The translations under genes and the position numbers were made by a program. Positions 25,763-35,914 of a stretch of DNA of 64,000 bases are shown here, in pieces. Under the pieces are notes generated by a model that was not told the origin of the DNA, made no database searches, and saw only the letters and a list, made by a program, of their open reading frames with translations. Each line of letters begins with the position of its first letter. Positions within the stretch are counted from its first letter, which is position 1. Source of the stretch: UBA10438 sp044238605 (GTDB lineage Bacteria > Bacteroidota > Ignavibacteria > Kapaibacteriales > Kapaibacteriaceae); contig JBIICY010000008.1 in the NCBI GenBank assembly GCA_044238605.1, positions 29,464 to 93,463 on the forward strand. The letters run 5' to 3'.

Positions 25763-26944
25763 ATGAGTCGCCCCATGACGTATATCATCTCGGCTGCCCG
25801 CACTCCTATTGGTTCATTGCTCGGATCACTGAGCGATTTCTCAGCCCCGCAGCTTGGCGCAGTGGCAATTTCGGCTGCTCTTGAACGCAGTGGCGTTCCG
25901 GGCGAAGCAGTGAGCGAAGTGATCATGGGCAACGTGCTCGCTGGTGGCGTTGGACAGGCCCCCGCACGCCAGGCAGTGATCTTTGCCGGTTTGCCGAAGA
26001 GTGTTCCGGCGATGACGATTAACAAGGTCTGTGGTTCGGGACTGAAGTCGGTGATGTTGGCCGATCAGGCAATTCGATGCGGCGATGCAGATATCGTGAT
26101 CGCTGGCGGACAAGAGTCGATGACCAACGCGCCCCATGCGATGCTTGATTCACGTAAGGGTGTAAAGTTTGGCAATGCCCGCATGGTAGACCTGATGCAG
26201 TGGGACGGCTTGTGGGATGTCTATAATCAGGTTCCGATGGGAGACGCAGCCGAAGTATGTGCCTCGGAATGCGGCATCACTCGCGATATGCAGGATGAGT
26301 TTACTATTGAGTCCTACAAGCGCGCGCAGCAAGCTCAGGCAGACGGTGTCTTTGCCGATGAGATCGCGCCCGTAACAGTAAAGACTCGCAAAGGCGATGT
26401 AATCGTTGACACAGACGAAGAGCCAACCAAGGTACAGTTCGACAAGATCCCGGCACTAAAGCCGGTGTTCAAGAAGGACGGAACAGTGACGGCTGCAAAT
26501 GCATCAACGATCAACGATGGTGCTGCGGCACTTGTCCTTGCTTCGGAAAAGGCTGTAGCAGAGCACGGTCTCAAGCCAATGGCCCGCATTCTGGGCCAGG
26601 CTTCGTTTGCGCAGGATCCGATCTGGTTCACCACTGCGCCGGTTGATGCCATCAAGAGGGCGGTTGAGAAGGCCGGAATAACGGTAGAAGATATTGACCT
26701 CTTCGAGATCAACGAGGCTTTTGCTGTTGTTACGCTTGCCGCACAGCAGCAGCTGTCGATTCCACGAGAAAAGGTGAATGTACATGGCGGCGCCGTTGCT
26801 CTCGGTCATCCTATCGGTGCCTCAGGTGCGCGCGTGCTCACAACTTTGCTCTACGCGCTGAAGCGTCATGGAAAACGCTACGGACTCGCTACACTCTGCA
26901 TCGGTGGCGGTGAAGCGAGCGCAGTGGTTGTAGAGGCACTATAA
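25763..26944 (+). CDS. Acetyl-CoA C-acetyltransferase (thiolase)
   Basis: A 393-residue thiolase that condenses two acetyl-CoA or cleaves acetoacetyl-CoA/3-ketoacyl-CoA. The acyl-accepting Cys is in N-K-V-C-G-S-G-L-K-S (about residue 91). The catalytic N-E-A-F-A, G-G-A-V-A-L-G-H-P-I-G-A-S-G and C-I-G-G-G motifs are all present. The final Cys loop reads C-I-G-G-G-E-A-S rather than the more usual C-x-G-G-G-Q/M-G. It may serve beta-oxidation or acetoacetyl-CoA synthesis. An alternative in-frame ATG lies at 25775. Confidence 0.93.
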   Translation: MSRPMTYIISAARTPIGSLLGSLSDFSAPQLGAVAISAALERSGVPGEAVSEVIMGNVLAGGVGQAPARQAVIFAGLPKSVPAMTINKVCGSGLKSVMLADQAIRCGDADIVIAGGQESMTNAPHAMLDSRKGVKFGNARMVDLMQWDGLWDVYNQVPMGDAAEVCASECGITRDMQDEFTIESYKRAQQAQADGVFADEIAPVTVKTRKGDVIVDTDEEPTKVQFDKIPALKPVFKKDGTVTAANASTINDGAAALVLASEKAVAEHGLKPMARILGQASFAQDPIWFTTAPVDAIKRAVEKAGITVEDIDLFEINEAFAVVTLAAQQQLSIPREKVNVHGGAVALGHPIGASGARVLTTLLYALKRHGKRYGLATLCIGGGEASAVVVEAL

Positions 26945-27004
26945 GGCTGTGCTCTGAATACATTCTAGAACGACAACGAACATTTTCATTGAGGTAATCA
27001 CAAC

Positions 27005-28387
27005 ATGAGTAATCGCACAATAACGCTGATCGAGGGAGATGGAATTGGTCCGGAAATTTGCGACAGCGTCGTTCGCGTCTTTGAAGCCGCAGGCGTGCCA
27101 ATCCAGTGGGAACGGGCACTTGCAGGACTCGGAGCAATAGAAGCCACTGGACAAGGAGTTCCAGAAGCAACATTTGAAAGCATCAAGCGCAATGGTATTG
27201 CGATCAAGGGGCCAACAACCACGCCAGTTGCCGGTGGACACAAATCGGTGAACGTAACTATCCGCAAGGCCCTGGAGCTCTATGCTAACGTGCGTCTTGC
27301 AAAGTCGATGCCAGCCGTAGAAACACGATTTTCGAATGTAGACATTCTTATTGTTCGCGAAAACATCGAAGACACCTATGCGGGCATCGAGCACTTTCAA
27401 ACCGCTAACGTTGCGCAGTGCTTAAAGCTTATTACCCGTCAGGGCTGCGAAGCAGTTATCCGCTACACGTTCGAAGAAGCGCGTAAGCTTGGACGTAAGC
27501 GTGTAACATGCGTGCACAAGGCAAACATTCACAAGATCACAGATGGTCTCTGGCTTGAAGTGTTCCATGAAGTAGCTGCAGAATACCCTGAGATCGCATC
27601 CGATGATATCATCGTAGACAACTGCTGCATGCAGCTCGTGGCCCGTCCGGAACAGTTCGACGTTCTGGTACTTCCGAACCTTTATGGTGATATCGTGAGT
27701 GACCTTTGCGCCGGTATCGTTGGTGGTTTGGGTGTGGCGCCTGGTGGTAACATCGGCAAGACATGTGCCGTCTTCGAAGCTGTTCACGGTTCGGCACCCG
27801 ACATTGCAGGGAAGGGGCTGGCCAATCCAACAGCTATTCTGATTTCGTCAATCCAGATGCTCCAGCATATGGGATACATCGGCTATGCGCAAGCTATCGA
27901 GCAAGCCATGACGGCCACACTTGCAAGTGGTGTGAAGACACGCGACCTCGGCGGTACGGCTTCTACCTCGGAATACACCGATGCAATCATTGCGAACCTC
28001 CCAACGGTAACTAATACAGAATCGGTAGCAACTGCCGCAGCGGCAGAATCCAAGCCCCTTAGCCACAAGTCAATGTCGAGCTGGGACTGCGTTGGACTTG
28101 ATGTATTTGTTCATCACGACGGACTTCCAGCAATGCCGCAGCAGGTGGGCGGGTTTACACTACGCCTGATGTCGAACCGTGGTACCAAGGTGTGGCCTGG
28201 TCCAACACCGGATATCCTGATGGTCGATCATTTCCGCTGCAGATATGTTGCCGAAGCTCCGATTACCCGTCAGGATGCGCTTGGTGTTCTTACAGAGCTT
28301 ACAGCAGCAAATGTTGAATGGCTGCATGTGGAGCTTCTGTGGAACGATGCAGGTGAGGCAAAGTATACTAAGGCACAAGGCGAGTAA
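27005..28387 (+). CDS. icd: Isocitrate dehydrogenase, Thermus/Rickettsia-type with C-terminal extension
   Basis: A 460-residue TCA-cycle enzyme that oxidatively decarboxylates isocitrate. The beta-decarboxylating dehydrogenase core (about 1-340) has E-G-D-G-I-G-P-E, R-E-N-I-E-D-T-Y-A-G-I-E, C-V-H-K-A-N-I-H-K, N-L-Y-G-D-I-V-S-D and H-G-S-A-P-D-I-A-G-K. An extra domain of about 120 residues (about 345-460) follows, as in the Thermus-type enzymes. Cofactor preference is not safely readable. It lies downstream of the thiolase with a 60-base gap. Confidence 0.92.
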   Translation: MSNRTITLIEGDGIGPEICDSVVRVFEAAGVPIQWERALAGLGAIEATGQGVPEATFESIKRNGIAIKGPTTTPVAGGHKSVNVTIRKALELYANVRLAKSMPAVETRFSNVDILIVRENIEDTYAGIEHFQTANVAQCLKLITRQGCEAVIRYTFEEARKLGRKRVTCVHKANIHKITDGLWLEVFHEVAAEYPEIASDDIIVDNCCMQLVARPEQFDVLVLPNLYGDIVSDLCAGIVGGLGVAPGGNIGKTCAVFEAVHGSAPDIAGKGLANPTAILISSIQMLQHMGYIGYAQAIEQAMTATLASGVKTRDLGGTASTSEYTDAIIANLPTVTNTESVATAAAAESKPLSHKSMSSWDCVGLDVFVHHDGLPAMPQQVGGFTLRLMSNRGTKVWPGPTPDILMVDHFRCRYVAEAPITRQDALGVLTELTAANVEWLHVELLWNDAGEAKYTKAQGE

Positions 28388-28424
28388 TCGTCCTGAGCCG
28401 TTCTGAATACGTACGGCATGTTGC

Positions 28425-31400
28425 ATGACAATTGAAGAACACAACAGCACTCCGACCGTAGACCAGCGCAGACCAATGCGCCGGTTTGCGGTCGCGTTGC
28501 TTCGTACTGTGTTTAACATTGCAATGTGCCTGGTGATCTTGGCCGCCGGAGCGGTATTGTTCGTGCAGACCGATACCGGTCGTAGGTTTCTCACAAAACA
28601 GATTCTCAGCATTGTGAACTCCCAGATCAACGGGACCTTCACTTGCGATGATGTTCAGATTGACGTGTTCCGCGGAATCGTTATCAAGCGTCCGCATCTA
28701 ACCGTCATGGGCTCCACGCTGCTTGATGCCCAAGAGCTCCGCGTTGCATATGACATTGCCGCACTGGTGGGGCACACCACGGCCGTGAATCAGTTATCAC
28801 TTGTGCGTCCCACGATCAATCTGGTCCGTGGAAAAGACGGCGTATGGAATTTCTCGCGCATCAGCTCTTCCAGCGACACAACGCCATCAAGTCCATCCAA
28901 CCTTTTGCTCAGGCTTCGCGATGTGTCGATCGTGGATGGTACGATTAACGTTCGAGACCAGACCGTATCGCGCGCCCCGATGCACGTGTTCGACCCCAGT
29001 CATCTTGCATTGCGCAATGTGCAGGTGAAGCTCTCTACGCTTCTTGATCTTGGAAAGCACGAATACGAAGTGGTGATTCACGACCTTTCGCTTCGCGACG
29101 AGCTCTCTCCGCAGTTGAACATACAGCATGCATCGTGCGCCGTTCGACTTTGGTCAGGGGGCGTGCGAATTGCCGCTCTTACACTCGAGATGCCGAATAC
29201 GTCGATCGCCCTTAAGGGCGAGATGCTCGGTGTTAATCTTGAGAAGGATGGTCTATCTGCTGATGTGCTGCGCTCACATCCGCTTTGGGCGCACGTGGAC
29301 GCTCGGTCGGTCTACGGACCAGACATCCGCTATGTGCTACCGTTCCTGGATGTTCGAGAGTCGTATTCGTTGGATAGCGATGTACTCTACTCCGGCGATC
29401 GCGTCTACATCAGCAACATGAACCTCCATGCAGGCAGTGCCAAACTCAAAGGGAGTGTTGACATCACCGGTCTGGATGGAAGCTCGCCGCTATTCCTGCA
29501 TGTTCTGCTTCATGATTCACATGCTAGGTATGCAGAAGTTCGGCAGAGAATGCAGTTCTTGTCGCTTCCAGACCTTGCATTTATTGGAGCGACGCATGTA
29601 AGGCATGTCGAAATGAAGGGGCATCCGTCCGACTCATTATGGTTTGCCATAAACGGACGCGACGACATGGGAGAGATTCAAGGCGAGATGACGCTGCACC
29701 TCAATACATCTCCCATGGCCTATAGCTTGTTTGCCGATGTCCGAAACGGCAACCTTGCCCGCATCGATCCATCGTTCGGCACATGCGACCTAAACGGCAG
29801 GGTAGAGATTCGCGGAAGAGGATTTACACTGGCTGAGCTGCAAGGCTCATACAGTGTAGATCTTCAGCGATCAACCATTGCCGATCGGCTGGTTCGCTCC
29901 GGAACAATTCGAATCTCAGCCGAAGAAGAAGGCATCACGAACATCGACACACTGCGCGTTGATGTAACTCCGATATCGATAGATCCCGATGAAGCTGCCT
30001 ATGATGACATGCTGCGGCAAGTGTTCGCTGTCTCCGGTACGATCGATGCTCGCAGCAGTGAGCTGGCATACAAGCTCCAGACTGAAATGGAGGGTCTTGA
30101 TTTCAGCAGGTTGTTTGAGAGCTCTTCCCTACCAACCGGTTTTTCTGGGGTTCTACAGATTGATGCAAAGGGGCTTACGCTTGACGACGTGTTGGGTACT
30201 GTGCGCGCCAGAGTGACGGAATTCTCACTCGAAGACCGCGCACTGTTGCCATTTACGCTGGATCTTTCCAGCAGTCTTGTAAATGGAATTCGGAGCCTGA
30301 ATATCACAGCCCCCTTCGCACAGATAGCCCTTACTGGTGAGTATACACCATCGAGGTTGATCAGATCGATTTCGGAGGTAACGCCGCTAATCGCCGCAAC
30401 AGCAATGAAGCGGGTGCGGCCATTCACGGAAACTAATGACGCAGTAGTTGAGTATCGTAAGCTGGATGTTGGGCCGCTTAACGTTGCGTTCGACGTAAAA
30501 CTTGTCGATGCTTCGCCCTTCAATATCTTCCTGAAGCAGTCTACATTTTCAACCCGATCATCAGTAAGAGGCAGGCTGGTAGCAGATTCAACTCGCATTG
30601 AGCTCTTTGCTGATGACGTGGCCATCACCGATTTTCTTATGCGTGCCGATTCGACGGCAATCTTTGCAGACCCATGCACAGCCAAAGCCGAGCTACGCTA
30701 TAGCATACGTGATTCTGTTCCTGCAGTAGAGTTTATCGATCTCTCTGCCGAGTGTCGCCGCAAAATCGTTGTCAACGACAATACATTCTCCACTCCAAAG
30801 ATCGTTGTCCGCGGAAACGACTCGGCACTCTACACGAGCGTTAGCGGCAATACAAATGGCATTGACGCCCATGTTGGGCTAACATCAATCTATCGCAATG
30901 GACAGATAACACTTCTGATCGATACAATAGCTACAACAATCAACAAGCAAAAGAAACTTGAATGGGTTTCCCTGCATGACGCCAAGGTGCACGTGCGGAA
31001 TCAAACATTCGATGTTACGGGGCTTGCACTTCGGCGAAGAGATGGCGAGGTTGTGTCGGTTGAAGGGGTGTGTTCACTCGAACAATTCTCCAACCTCCAT
31101 TTGCAGGTTACGGACTTCAACCTGCGTGATGTAAGCAGATTCGTAGATCTAGAAGAGGGACATCCGCTAACGTTTCTTGACGGTCGCATAGCAGACCTAG
31201 ACATGTATGTCAACGGCTCGTGGGAGAACCCTGTTGCATCAATGCGAATGCGCGCTGAAGATATCGAGTATAATCACGAGCTTATCGGCTCGCTCAGCGC
31301 ATCCGTGCGCTATGCAAACAAAGACATCATTGGTAAGCTCAGCATCGCAAACAAGCGCATCCAAAATGCACCGAACACACTCTCGATCGATGTGCGCCAC

Positions 31401-33041
31401 CTACCGTTCGATCTTGGACTTCGAAATGTACAGCAGCGTATCGTGAACGGCGGAGTGATTGATATTGATCTCAAGGCTACTCAGCTTGCACTTGCAGCAG
31501 TAGAGCCATTTCTGCCAGCTGTAGAGCGCGTGCAGGGCGTCGCGAACGGCATGGTGACCATGCGCGGTACACTTCCCGAGAACCTTGAACTTGGCGGATC
31601 CGCAGTGTTTAAAAATGCCACGTTCCTAGCATCGCCAACCAACATCGTATACCGTGCAGAAGGATCGCTGCATCTTGAAGGATCAAAGCTTCATCTCGAT
31701 ACGATCCGTGTGCGGAACCTGGATCGAGATCGCAGAGGTGGGGCGGCTCTTGCAAACGGAGTTGTTACGTTTGATGGATTGTCTGTTTCACGTGTTGACT
31801 TTAACGTGATCTCAAAGGGCATCCTGATCATGAACAAAGGCTCGCAGGTGCGCAATCCTAAGGTCTTTGGAGATATCGTTGTTGCCAGCGGTTCTAACAA
31901 ACCGATCATGTTCTATGGTCCACTCGATGCTCCAGTTCTCTCTGGCGACGTCGATGTGCTCTATGCTGATGTGATCTTCCCTCAAGATCGAGCAGGCTCG
32001 AAGGTAAAGTACTCGGCCTTTACCTACCAGCGCACAAAGGAGCGTTCTGCATCGGCACGGTCTGTGCTAGACACAACAGCTGTGCGCAGGGTGTCGGACA
32101 CATCCGCAGTTGCTGATCGAATGACTGCAGCAGAAATGGTAACCGATGTTATTAAGTCAACAACTGCATCATTCTCGGATATTCTCCGGTTTAACGTAAA
32201 CATCTATCTGCGTGGCAGAACGCTAATGACGATGGTGCTTGGCTTTGCCGAAATTCTCATCGCAGATCTCGAGCCTGTAGATGTTTCAAAGCCCCTTGTC
32301 ATAACCGGGAGATTCGTAGATAACTCCACGAACATGACCGGACGTGTGCGGGTGCGAGAAGGTGCATCGACGTATAAGTTCTACAAGCCGTTTTCAACGA
32401 GTGGCACGTTAGACTTTACACAAGGCGGTCTTGGCAATCCTACCTTGGACCTCAAAGCCGTGTATAATGGTAGGCGCATGAATGCCCAGACCAACGAACC
32501 GGAGGCCTATCAAGTGGTGATTGACATCTCCGGTACCAAACAGCGTCCAATCGCTCGGTGGTCATACTATCGTAACCAGCGTAAACAGGAAGGCGACTCT
32601 GCAAAGGTCACTGGTGATGCACTTATGATGCTGCTGCTGGGCCGCACGCAGGACGAGTTGACATCGACCGGACAGGGCAATCTCGTAAACGAAGTAAACG
32701 CCTCGCTCTCTGCTGTAGCAACGAGTGCACTTGGCGATTTGCTCAGTGGGGTAGGGGGCTTGGTGCAGTCTGTGCAGATGGACCTCGGAGCAGACATGTC
32801 CCAAACCCAGCTCACTGTATCGGGTCAGCTCTTCAGCGATGTTGTCTACCGTCTCACCGGACAAGTAAGCGACTTTGCAGGCAACAGCACCATCACCGTA
32901 ACTGTTCCGTTTACGGTGTTGAATAACGCCGATGCAATGCGCTACTTCAACCTTGATATCTCCCGGTCGGTCAACAACACTGGAAACATCACGCGTTTCC
33001 AGCGCTTATGGGAGATCAAGCTTGGTGCACGTCTGCCGTAA
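28425..33041 (+). CDS. tamB: TamB/AsmA-like translocation and assembly module protein
   Basis: A 1538-residue envelope protein. A basic cytoplasmic N-terminus precedes one transmembrane helix (about residues 23-46). An AsmA-like opening (T-G-R-R-F-L-T-K-Q-I-L, then a long series of beta-strands) follows. The last 440 residues match the TamB/DUF490 domain, with F-Y-G-P-L-D-A-P-V-L-S-G-D-V, L-D-F-T-Q-G-G-L-G-N-P-T-L-D-L-K-A and a C-terminal S-R-S-V-N-N-T-G. Such proteins form a periplasm-spanning hydrophobic groove that carries phospholipid or supports outer-membrane protein assembly. No TamA homologue is adjacent. Its stop and the convergent acd stop lie within one palindrome. Confidence 0.88.
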   Translation: MTIEEHNSTPTVDQRRPMRRFAVALLRTVFNIAMCLVILAAGAVLFVQTDTGRRFLTKQILSIVNSQINGTFTCDDVQIDVFRGIVIKRPHLTVMGSTLLDAQELRVAYDIAALVGHTTAVNQLSLVRPTINLVRGKDGVWNFSRISSSSDTTPSSPSNLLLRLRDVSIVDGTINVRDQTVSRAPMHVFDPSHLALRNVQVKLSTLLDLGKHEYEVVIHDLSLRDELSPQLNIQHASCAVRLWSGGVRIAALTLEMPNTSIALKGEMLGVNLEKDGLSADVLRSHPLWAHVDARSVYGPDIRYVLPFLDVRESYSLDSDVLYSGDRVYISNMNLHAGSAKLKGSVDITGLDGSSPLFLHVLLHDSHARYAEVRQRMQFLSLPDLAFIGATHVRHVEMKGHPSDSLWFAINGRDDMGEIQGEMTLHLNTSPMAYSLFADVRNGNLARIDPSFGTCDLNGRVEIRGRGFTLAELQGSYSVDLQRSTIADRLVRSGTIRISAEEEGITNIDTLRVDVTPISIDPDEAAYDDMLRQVFAVSGTIDARSSELAYKLQTEMEGLDFSRLFESSSLPTGFSGVLQIDAKGLTLDDVLGTVRARVTEFSLEDRALLPFTLDLSSSLVNGIRSLNITAPFAQIALTGEYTPSRLIRSISEVTPLIAATAMKRVRPFTETNDAVVEYRKLDVGPLNVAFDVKLVDASPFNIFLKQSTFSTRSSVRGRLVADSTRIELFADDVAITDFLMRADSTAIFADPCTAKAELRYSIRDSVPAVEFIDLSAECRRKIVVNDNTFSTPKIVVRGNDSALYTSVSGNTNGIDAHVGLTSIYRNGQITLLIDTIATTINKQKKLEWVSLHDAKVHVRNQTFDVTGLALRRRDGEVVSVEGVCSLEQFSNLHLQVTDFNLRDVSRFVDLEEGHPLTFLDGRIADLDMYVNGSWENPVASMRMRAEDIEYNHELIGSLSASVRYANKDIIGKLSIANKRIQNAPNTLSIDVRHLPFDLGLRNVQQRIVNGGVIDIDLKATQLALAAVEPFLPAVERVQGVANGMVTMRGTLPENLELGGSAVFKNATFLASPTNIVYRAEGSLHLEGSKLHLDTIRVRNLDRDRRGGAALANGVVTFDGLSVSRVDFNVISKGILIMNKGSQVRNPKVFGDIVVASGSNKPIMFYGPLDAPVLSGDVDVLYADVIFPQDRAGSKVKYSAFTYQRTKERSASARSVLDTTAVRRVSDTSAVADRMTAAEMVTDVIKSTTASFSDILRFNVNIYLRGRTLMTMVLGFAEILIADLEPVDVSKPLVITGRFVDNSTNMTGRVRVREGASTYKFYKPFSTSGTLDFTQGGLGNPTLDLKAVYNGRRMNAQTNEPEAYQVVIDISGTKQRPIARWSYYRNQRKQEGDSAKVTGDALMMLLLGRTQDELTSTGQGNLVNEVNASLSAVATSALGDLLSGVGGLVQSVQMDLGADMSQTQLTVSGQLFSDVVYRLTGQVSDFAGNSTITVTVPFTVLNNADAMRYFNLDISRSVNNTGNITRFQRLWEIKLGARLP

Positions 33042-33053
33042 CGGAACCGTTAC
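33038..33053. repeat. Palindrome spanning two convergent stop codons
   Basis: GTAACGGAACCGTTAC contains the TAA stop of tamB on the plus strand and the TAA stop of the acyl-CoA dehydrogenase on the minus strand. There is no T-tract. It may be a compact 3'-end stem for both transcripts. Confidence 0.5.
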
Positions 33054-34201
33054 AGTTCCTTGAGCAGTTCGCGAGCGATAACGATGTGCTGAATCTCAGA
33101 GGTGCCTTCGTAGATCTCCGTGATCTTCGCATCGCGCAGATAGCGTTCAACCAGATACTCACGCACATAACCGTAGCCGCCGTGAACCTGAATTGCTTCA
33201 AGAGCATTGTGCACAGCAGTTTGTGATGCAAGGAGCTTTGCCTGGGCCGCTGCCTTGATGTAGTTCTGATGCTGGTCCTTGAGATACGCTGCGCGGTAAG
33301 TAAGCATACGGGCAGCTTCGAGGCGTGTTGCCATGTCTGCCAACTTGAGCTGAATTGCCTGAAGGTCTGCAATAGGCTTACCGAACGCCTTGCGCTGTGT
33401 TGAGTACACGATCGCAGCATCTGTTGCACCCTTGGCAATACCAAGCGCTTGCGCAGCAATACCGATACGACCACCGTTCAGAGACTCCATAGCGATCTTA
33501 AAGCCCATGCCTACGCCGCCCAAGATTTGATCATCCGGGACGAACACGTTTGTAAGACCGATCGAGCACGTATCACTGGAGCGGATACCGAGCTTGTCTT
33601 CCTTGAGTCCAGGCTCGAAGCCGGGAGCGCTGCGCTCTACAATGAAACATGTAATGCCCTTGTGACGCAGTTCGCGATTGGTTTGCGCCATCACGAGATA
33701 CGTGCTGGCTGTTGTACCATTGGTGATCCAGTTCTTTGTTCCGTTGAGCACCCATCCGCCGTCTACTTTTTCTGCAGTTGTGTTTTGTGACGTAGCATCG
33801 GAACCTGCCTCAGGTTCACTAAGACAGAATGCGCCGTGGACCTGTCCTGTTGCTAGCGGACGCAGCCACTTCTCTTTTTGCTCGTCTGTACCGTATGACT
33901 CGAGTCCCCAGCAGACAAGCGAGTTGTTCACCGACATCACAACACCAACCGATGCATCAACGGCCGAGATCTCTTCCATCGCAATCACGTAGCTGAGTGC
34001 GTCCAGGCCAGAGCCGCCCCATTCAGGCGAAACCATCATTCCGAGAAATCCGAGCTCGCCGAGCTTCTTGATGATATCAGTCGGGAATTCACCAGACTTA
34101 TCGCGCTCGATCGATGTTGGTGCTACTTCATCCTTCGCAAACTGGCGTGCAGTTTCGCGAATCATTTCGTGTGTTTCAGAGAATTGTAGGTTGAAGCTCA
34201 T
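33050..34201 (-). CDS. Acyl-CoA dehydrogenase, short/medium-chain type
   Basis: A 383-residue FAD enzyme that introduces the alpha-beta double bond in acyl-CoA. It has the N-terminal helical domain, the C-L-S-E-P-E-A-G-S-D flavin/substrate motif (about 128-137), the W-I-T-N-G segment, the Q-A-I-Q-L-K-L-A-D-M-A helix and the catalytic-base region I-T-E-I-Y-E-G-T-S-E-I-Q near residue 365. Chain-length preference is inferred only from length. It is the last gene after nuoA-nuoB-anmK, with its own promoter-like TAATTTTG upstream. Confidence 0.93.
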   Translation of the reverse strand: MSFNLQFSETHEMIRETARQFAKDEVAPTSIERDKSGEFPTDIIKKLGELGFLGMMVSPEWGGSGLDALSYVIAMEEISAVDASVGVVMSVNNSLVCWGLESYGTDEQKEKWLRPLATGQVHGAFCLSEPEAGSDATSQNTTAEKVDGGWVLNGTKNWITNGTTASTYLVMAQTNRELRHKGITCFIVERSAPGFEPGLKEDKLGIRSSDTCSIGLTNVFVPDDQILGGVGMGFKIAMESLNGGRIGIAAQALGIAKGATDAAIVYSTQRKAFGKPIADLQAIQLKLADMATRLEAARMLTYRAAYLKDQHQNYIKAAAQAKLLASQTAVHNALEAIQVHGGYGYVREYLVERYLRDAKITEIYEGTSEIQHIVIARELLKEL

Positions 34202-34263
34202 AGTTCGAACTCAATGGTGGTTGAGAGAAAAAGGGCAGACACAGCCTGCCGAAAACGTGGGCG

Positions 34264-34271
34264 CAAAATTA
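34264..34271 (-). promoter_or_regulatory. -7 promoter element for the acyl-CoA dehydrogenase
   Basis: On the minus strand TAATTTTG (34271 to 34264) overlaps the last codons of anmK and lies 62 bases upstream of the acd ATG. Confidence 0.45.
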
Positions 34272-35381
34272 CAAAACACAAGCACGGGAAACAGAGCCAA
34301 GTATCACACGGCCGTCTGCACCTGTAACGCTCGGAACATTTCCTGGACGTCCAGACAGTGTGAGAAAGCCTAGGTAGGCAAACGCCATGGCTTCTTTCTC
34401 CTGCCAGTGTAGATGCTCAACAAGTTTGGCAGTAGAATGGTTCTCTTCGAGCAGAGCTGCTATACGTTCCATCAGGAAGGAATTCTGCGAGCCCCCTCCG
34501 GAGACGAGTACCTGCTGGGCATTTGGTGCATATCGGGTTACGTGATCTGCAATAGACCATGCTGTAAGCTCGGTCATAGTTGTGACAACATCTTCGAGGG
34601 GGCTCGATGGGTGCGAATACTTCGTTATCAGCCGTTTTGCCTCCTGGAGGGTGAAGAGCTCACGTCCAGTAGACTTTGGCGGCTCTGCGGCGAAGTATGG
34701 CATGGTCTTCATCTCGGCCAGCATAGGCGTAATCACGCGTCCAGCGCGCGCGATTGATCCATCATGGTCATACTTCTTACCGAACGTTAGTATGGATCCT
34801 GCATCGATCCACACATTTCCCGGCCCGGTATCAAATGCAAGAAGGCTATCGAGGCTTCCGCTTGCGGGCAACAGTGTGATGTTGGCCATCCCTCCAATAT
34901 TGAGAGCAATGCGGTTTTGCGTGTCGTCGGTAAGAGTTGCATGGTCAAAGACAGGAACCAGAGGAGCCCCCTGACCACCCCGTGCTACATCTGCCGAGCG
35001 AAAATCACTCACGACAGGTCTTTTCAGCAACGCGCTCAGTGCAGAGCCATTGCCGATCTGCCATGTTGAATGCGGTGGGTTGTGCCAGATTGTCTGACCA
35101 TGAATTGCAATCGCTTCGGCACTACATCCGCACAACTTCTCGAGCTCTAGAACGGCGTCTGCGTATTCGCGGGCCAACATAAATGCAAGATTCGACAGAT
35201 CGCCAAGAGCGCTCGAAGATTGGAGAAGCTGATGGAGCAAATCATGGGTATCGGGAGAGAAGGGTACGCTGTGAAATGCAAGAAGGGACACCGCATCACG
35301 GTCTCCCTTCTGTTCAATGTCACATAGTGCTACGTCGATTGCATCAAGCGACGTGCCCGTCATAACACCTGCTACACGCAT
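34269..35381 (-). CDS. anmK: Anhydro-N-acetylmuramic acid kinase
   Basis: A 370-residue cytoplasmic kinase that opens and phosphorylates 1,6-anhydroMurNAc to MurNAc-6-P in peptidoglycan recycling. It starts with the family hallmark G-V-M-T-G-T-S-L-D-A-I-D. I-H-G-Q-T-I-W-H, D-F-R-S-A-D-V-A-R-G-G-Q-G-A-P-L-V-P, N-I-G-G-M-A-N-I-T and D-T-G-P-G-N follow in the usual order. The ATG overlaps the nuoB stop by one base (TGATG), so it is translationally coupled to a complex I gene, an unusual pairing. Confidence 0.95.
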   Translation of the reverse strand: MRVAGVMTGTSLDAIDVALCDIEQKGDRDAVSLLAFHSVPFSPDTHDLLHQLLQSSSALGDLSNLAFMLAREYADAVLELEKLCGCSAEAIAIHGQTIWHNPPHSTWQIGNGSALSALLKRPVVSDFRSADVARGGQGAPLVPVFDHATLTDDTQNRIALNIGGMANITLLPASGSLDSLLAFDTGPGNVWIDAGSILTFGKKYDHDGSIARAGRVITPMLAEMKTMPYFAAEPPKSTGRELFTLQEAKRLITKYSHPSSPLEDVVTTMTELTAWSIADHVTRYAPNAQQVLVSGGGSQNSFLMERIAALLEENHSTAKLVEHLHWQEKEAMAFAYLGFLTLSGRPGNVPSVTGADGRVILGSVSRACVL

Positions 35382-35914
35382 CAGGGCGTAACAAGCAGTT
35401 CTGATCGACGAGCCTCTCCAGAGTCTTTACCAAGGTTAATCAGCTGTGGCTTTGACTCCGAAACCTTGTCTTGAATGTACATGAGCGCCTTAATCAACGC
35501 TTCCGGACGCGGAGGGCAACCCGATACGTACGCATCTACAGGTAGAAACTGGTCAATACCTTGAACTACAGGGTACGAACGGAACATGCCACCAGTAGAT
35601 GTACATACGCCCATTGCGATGCACCACTTTGGATCGGGCATTTGATCCCATACCTTCTTTACAACCCAGGCCATTTTGTACGTTACCGTACCGGCAACGA
35701 TCATAAGGTCTGCCTGACGCGGCGAAAACGAAAATCGCTCAGAGCCGAAACGGGCTGAGTCTGAGCGCGGTCCGCCAAACGCCATCATCTCGATAGCGCA
35801 GCATGAAATGCCCATCGGCATTGGCCACATGGAATTCTTCTGTGCCCATGTGATAAGAGATTCGACACGTGTCGTAACGAATCCGTCGCGGGCGATCTGC
35901 TCGTTCAATCCCAT
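35381..35914 (-). CDS. nuoB: NADH-quinone oxidoreductase subunit B
   Basis: A 177-residue peripheral-arm subunit of complex I that carries the terminal [4Fe-4S] cluster N2. The tandem cysteines C38-C39 (G-I-S-C-C-A-I-E-M), then G-V-C-T-S-T-G-G and S-G-C-P-P-R-P-E supply the four ligands. The start overlaps the end of nuoA by 10 bases. nuoC and later subunits are absent here; anmK follows instead. Confidence 0.97.
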   Translation of the reverse strand: MGLNEQIARDGFVTTRVESLITWAQKNSMWPMPMGISCCAIEMMAFGGPRSDSARFGSERFSFSPRQADLMIVAGTVTYKMAWVVKKVWDQMPDPKWCIAMGVCTSTGGMFRSYPVVQGIDQFLPVDAYVSGCPPRPEALIKALMYIQDKVSESKPQLINLGKDSGEARRSELLVTP

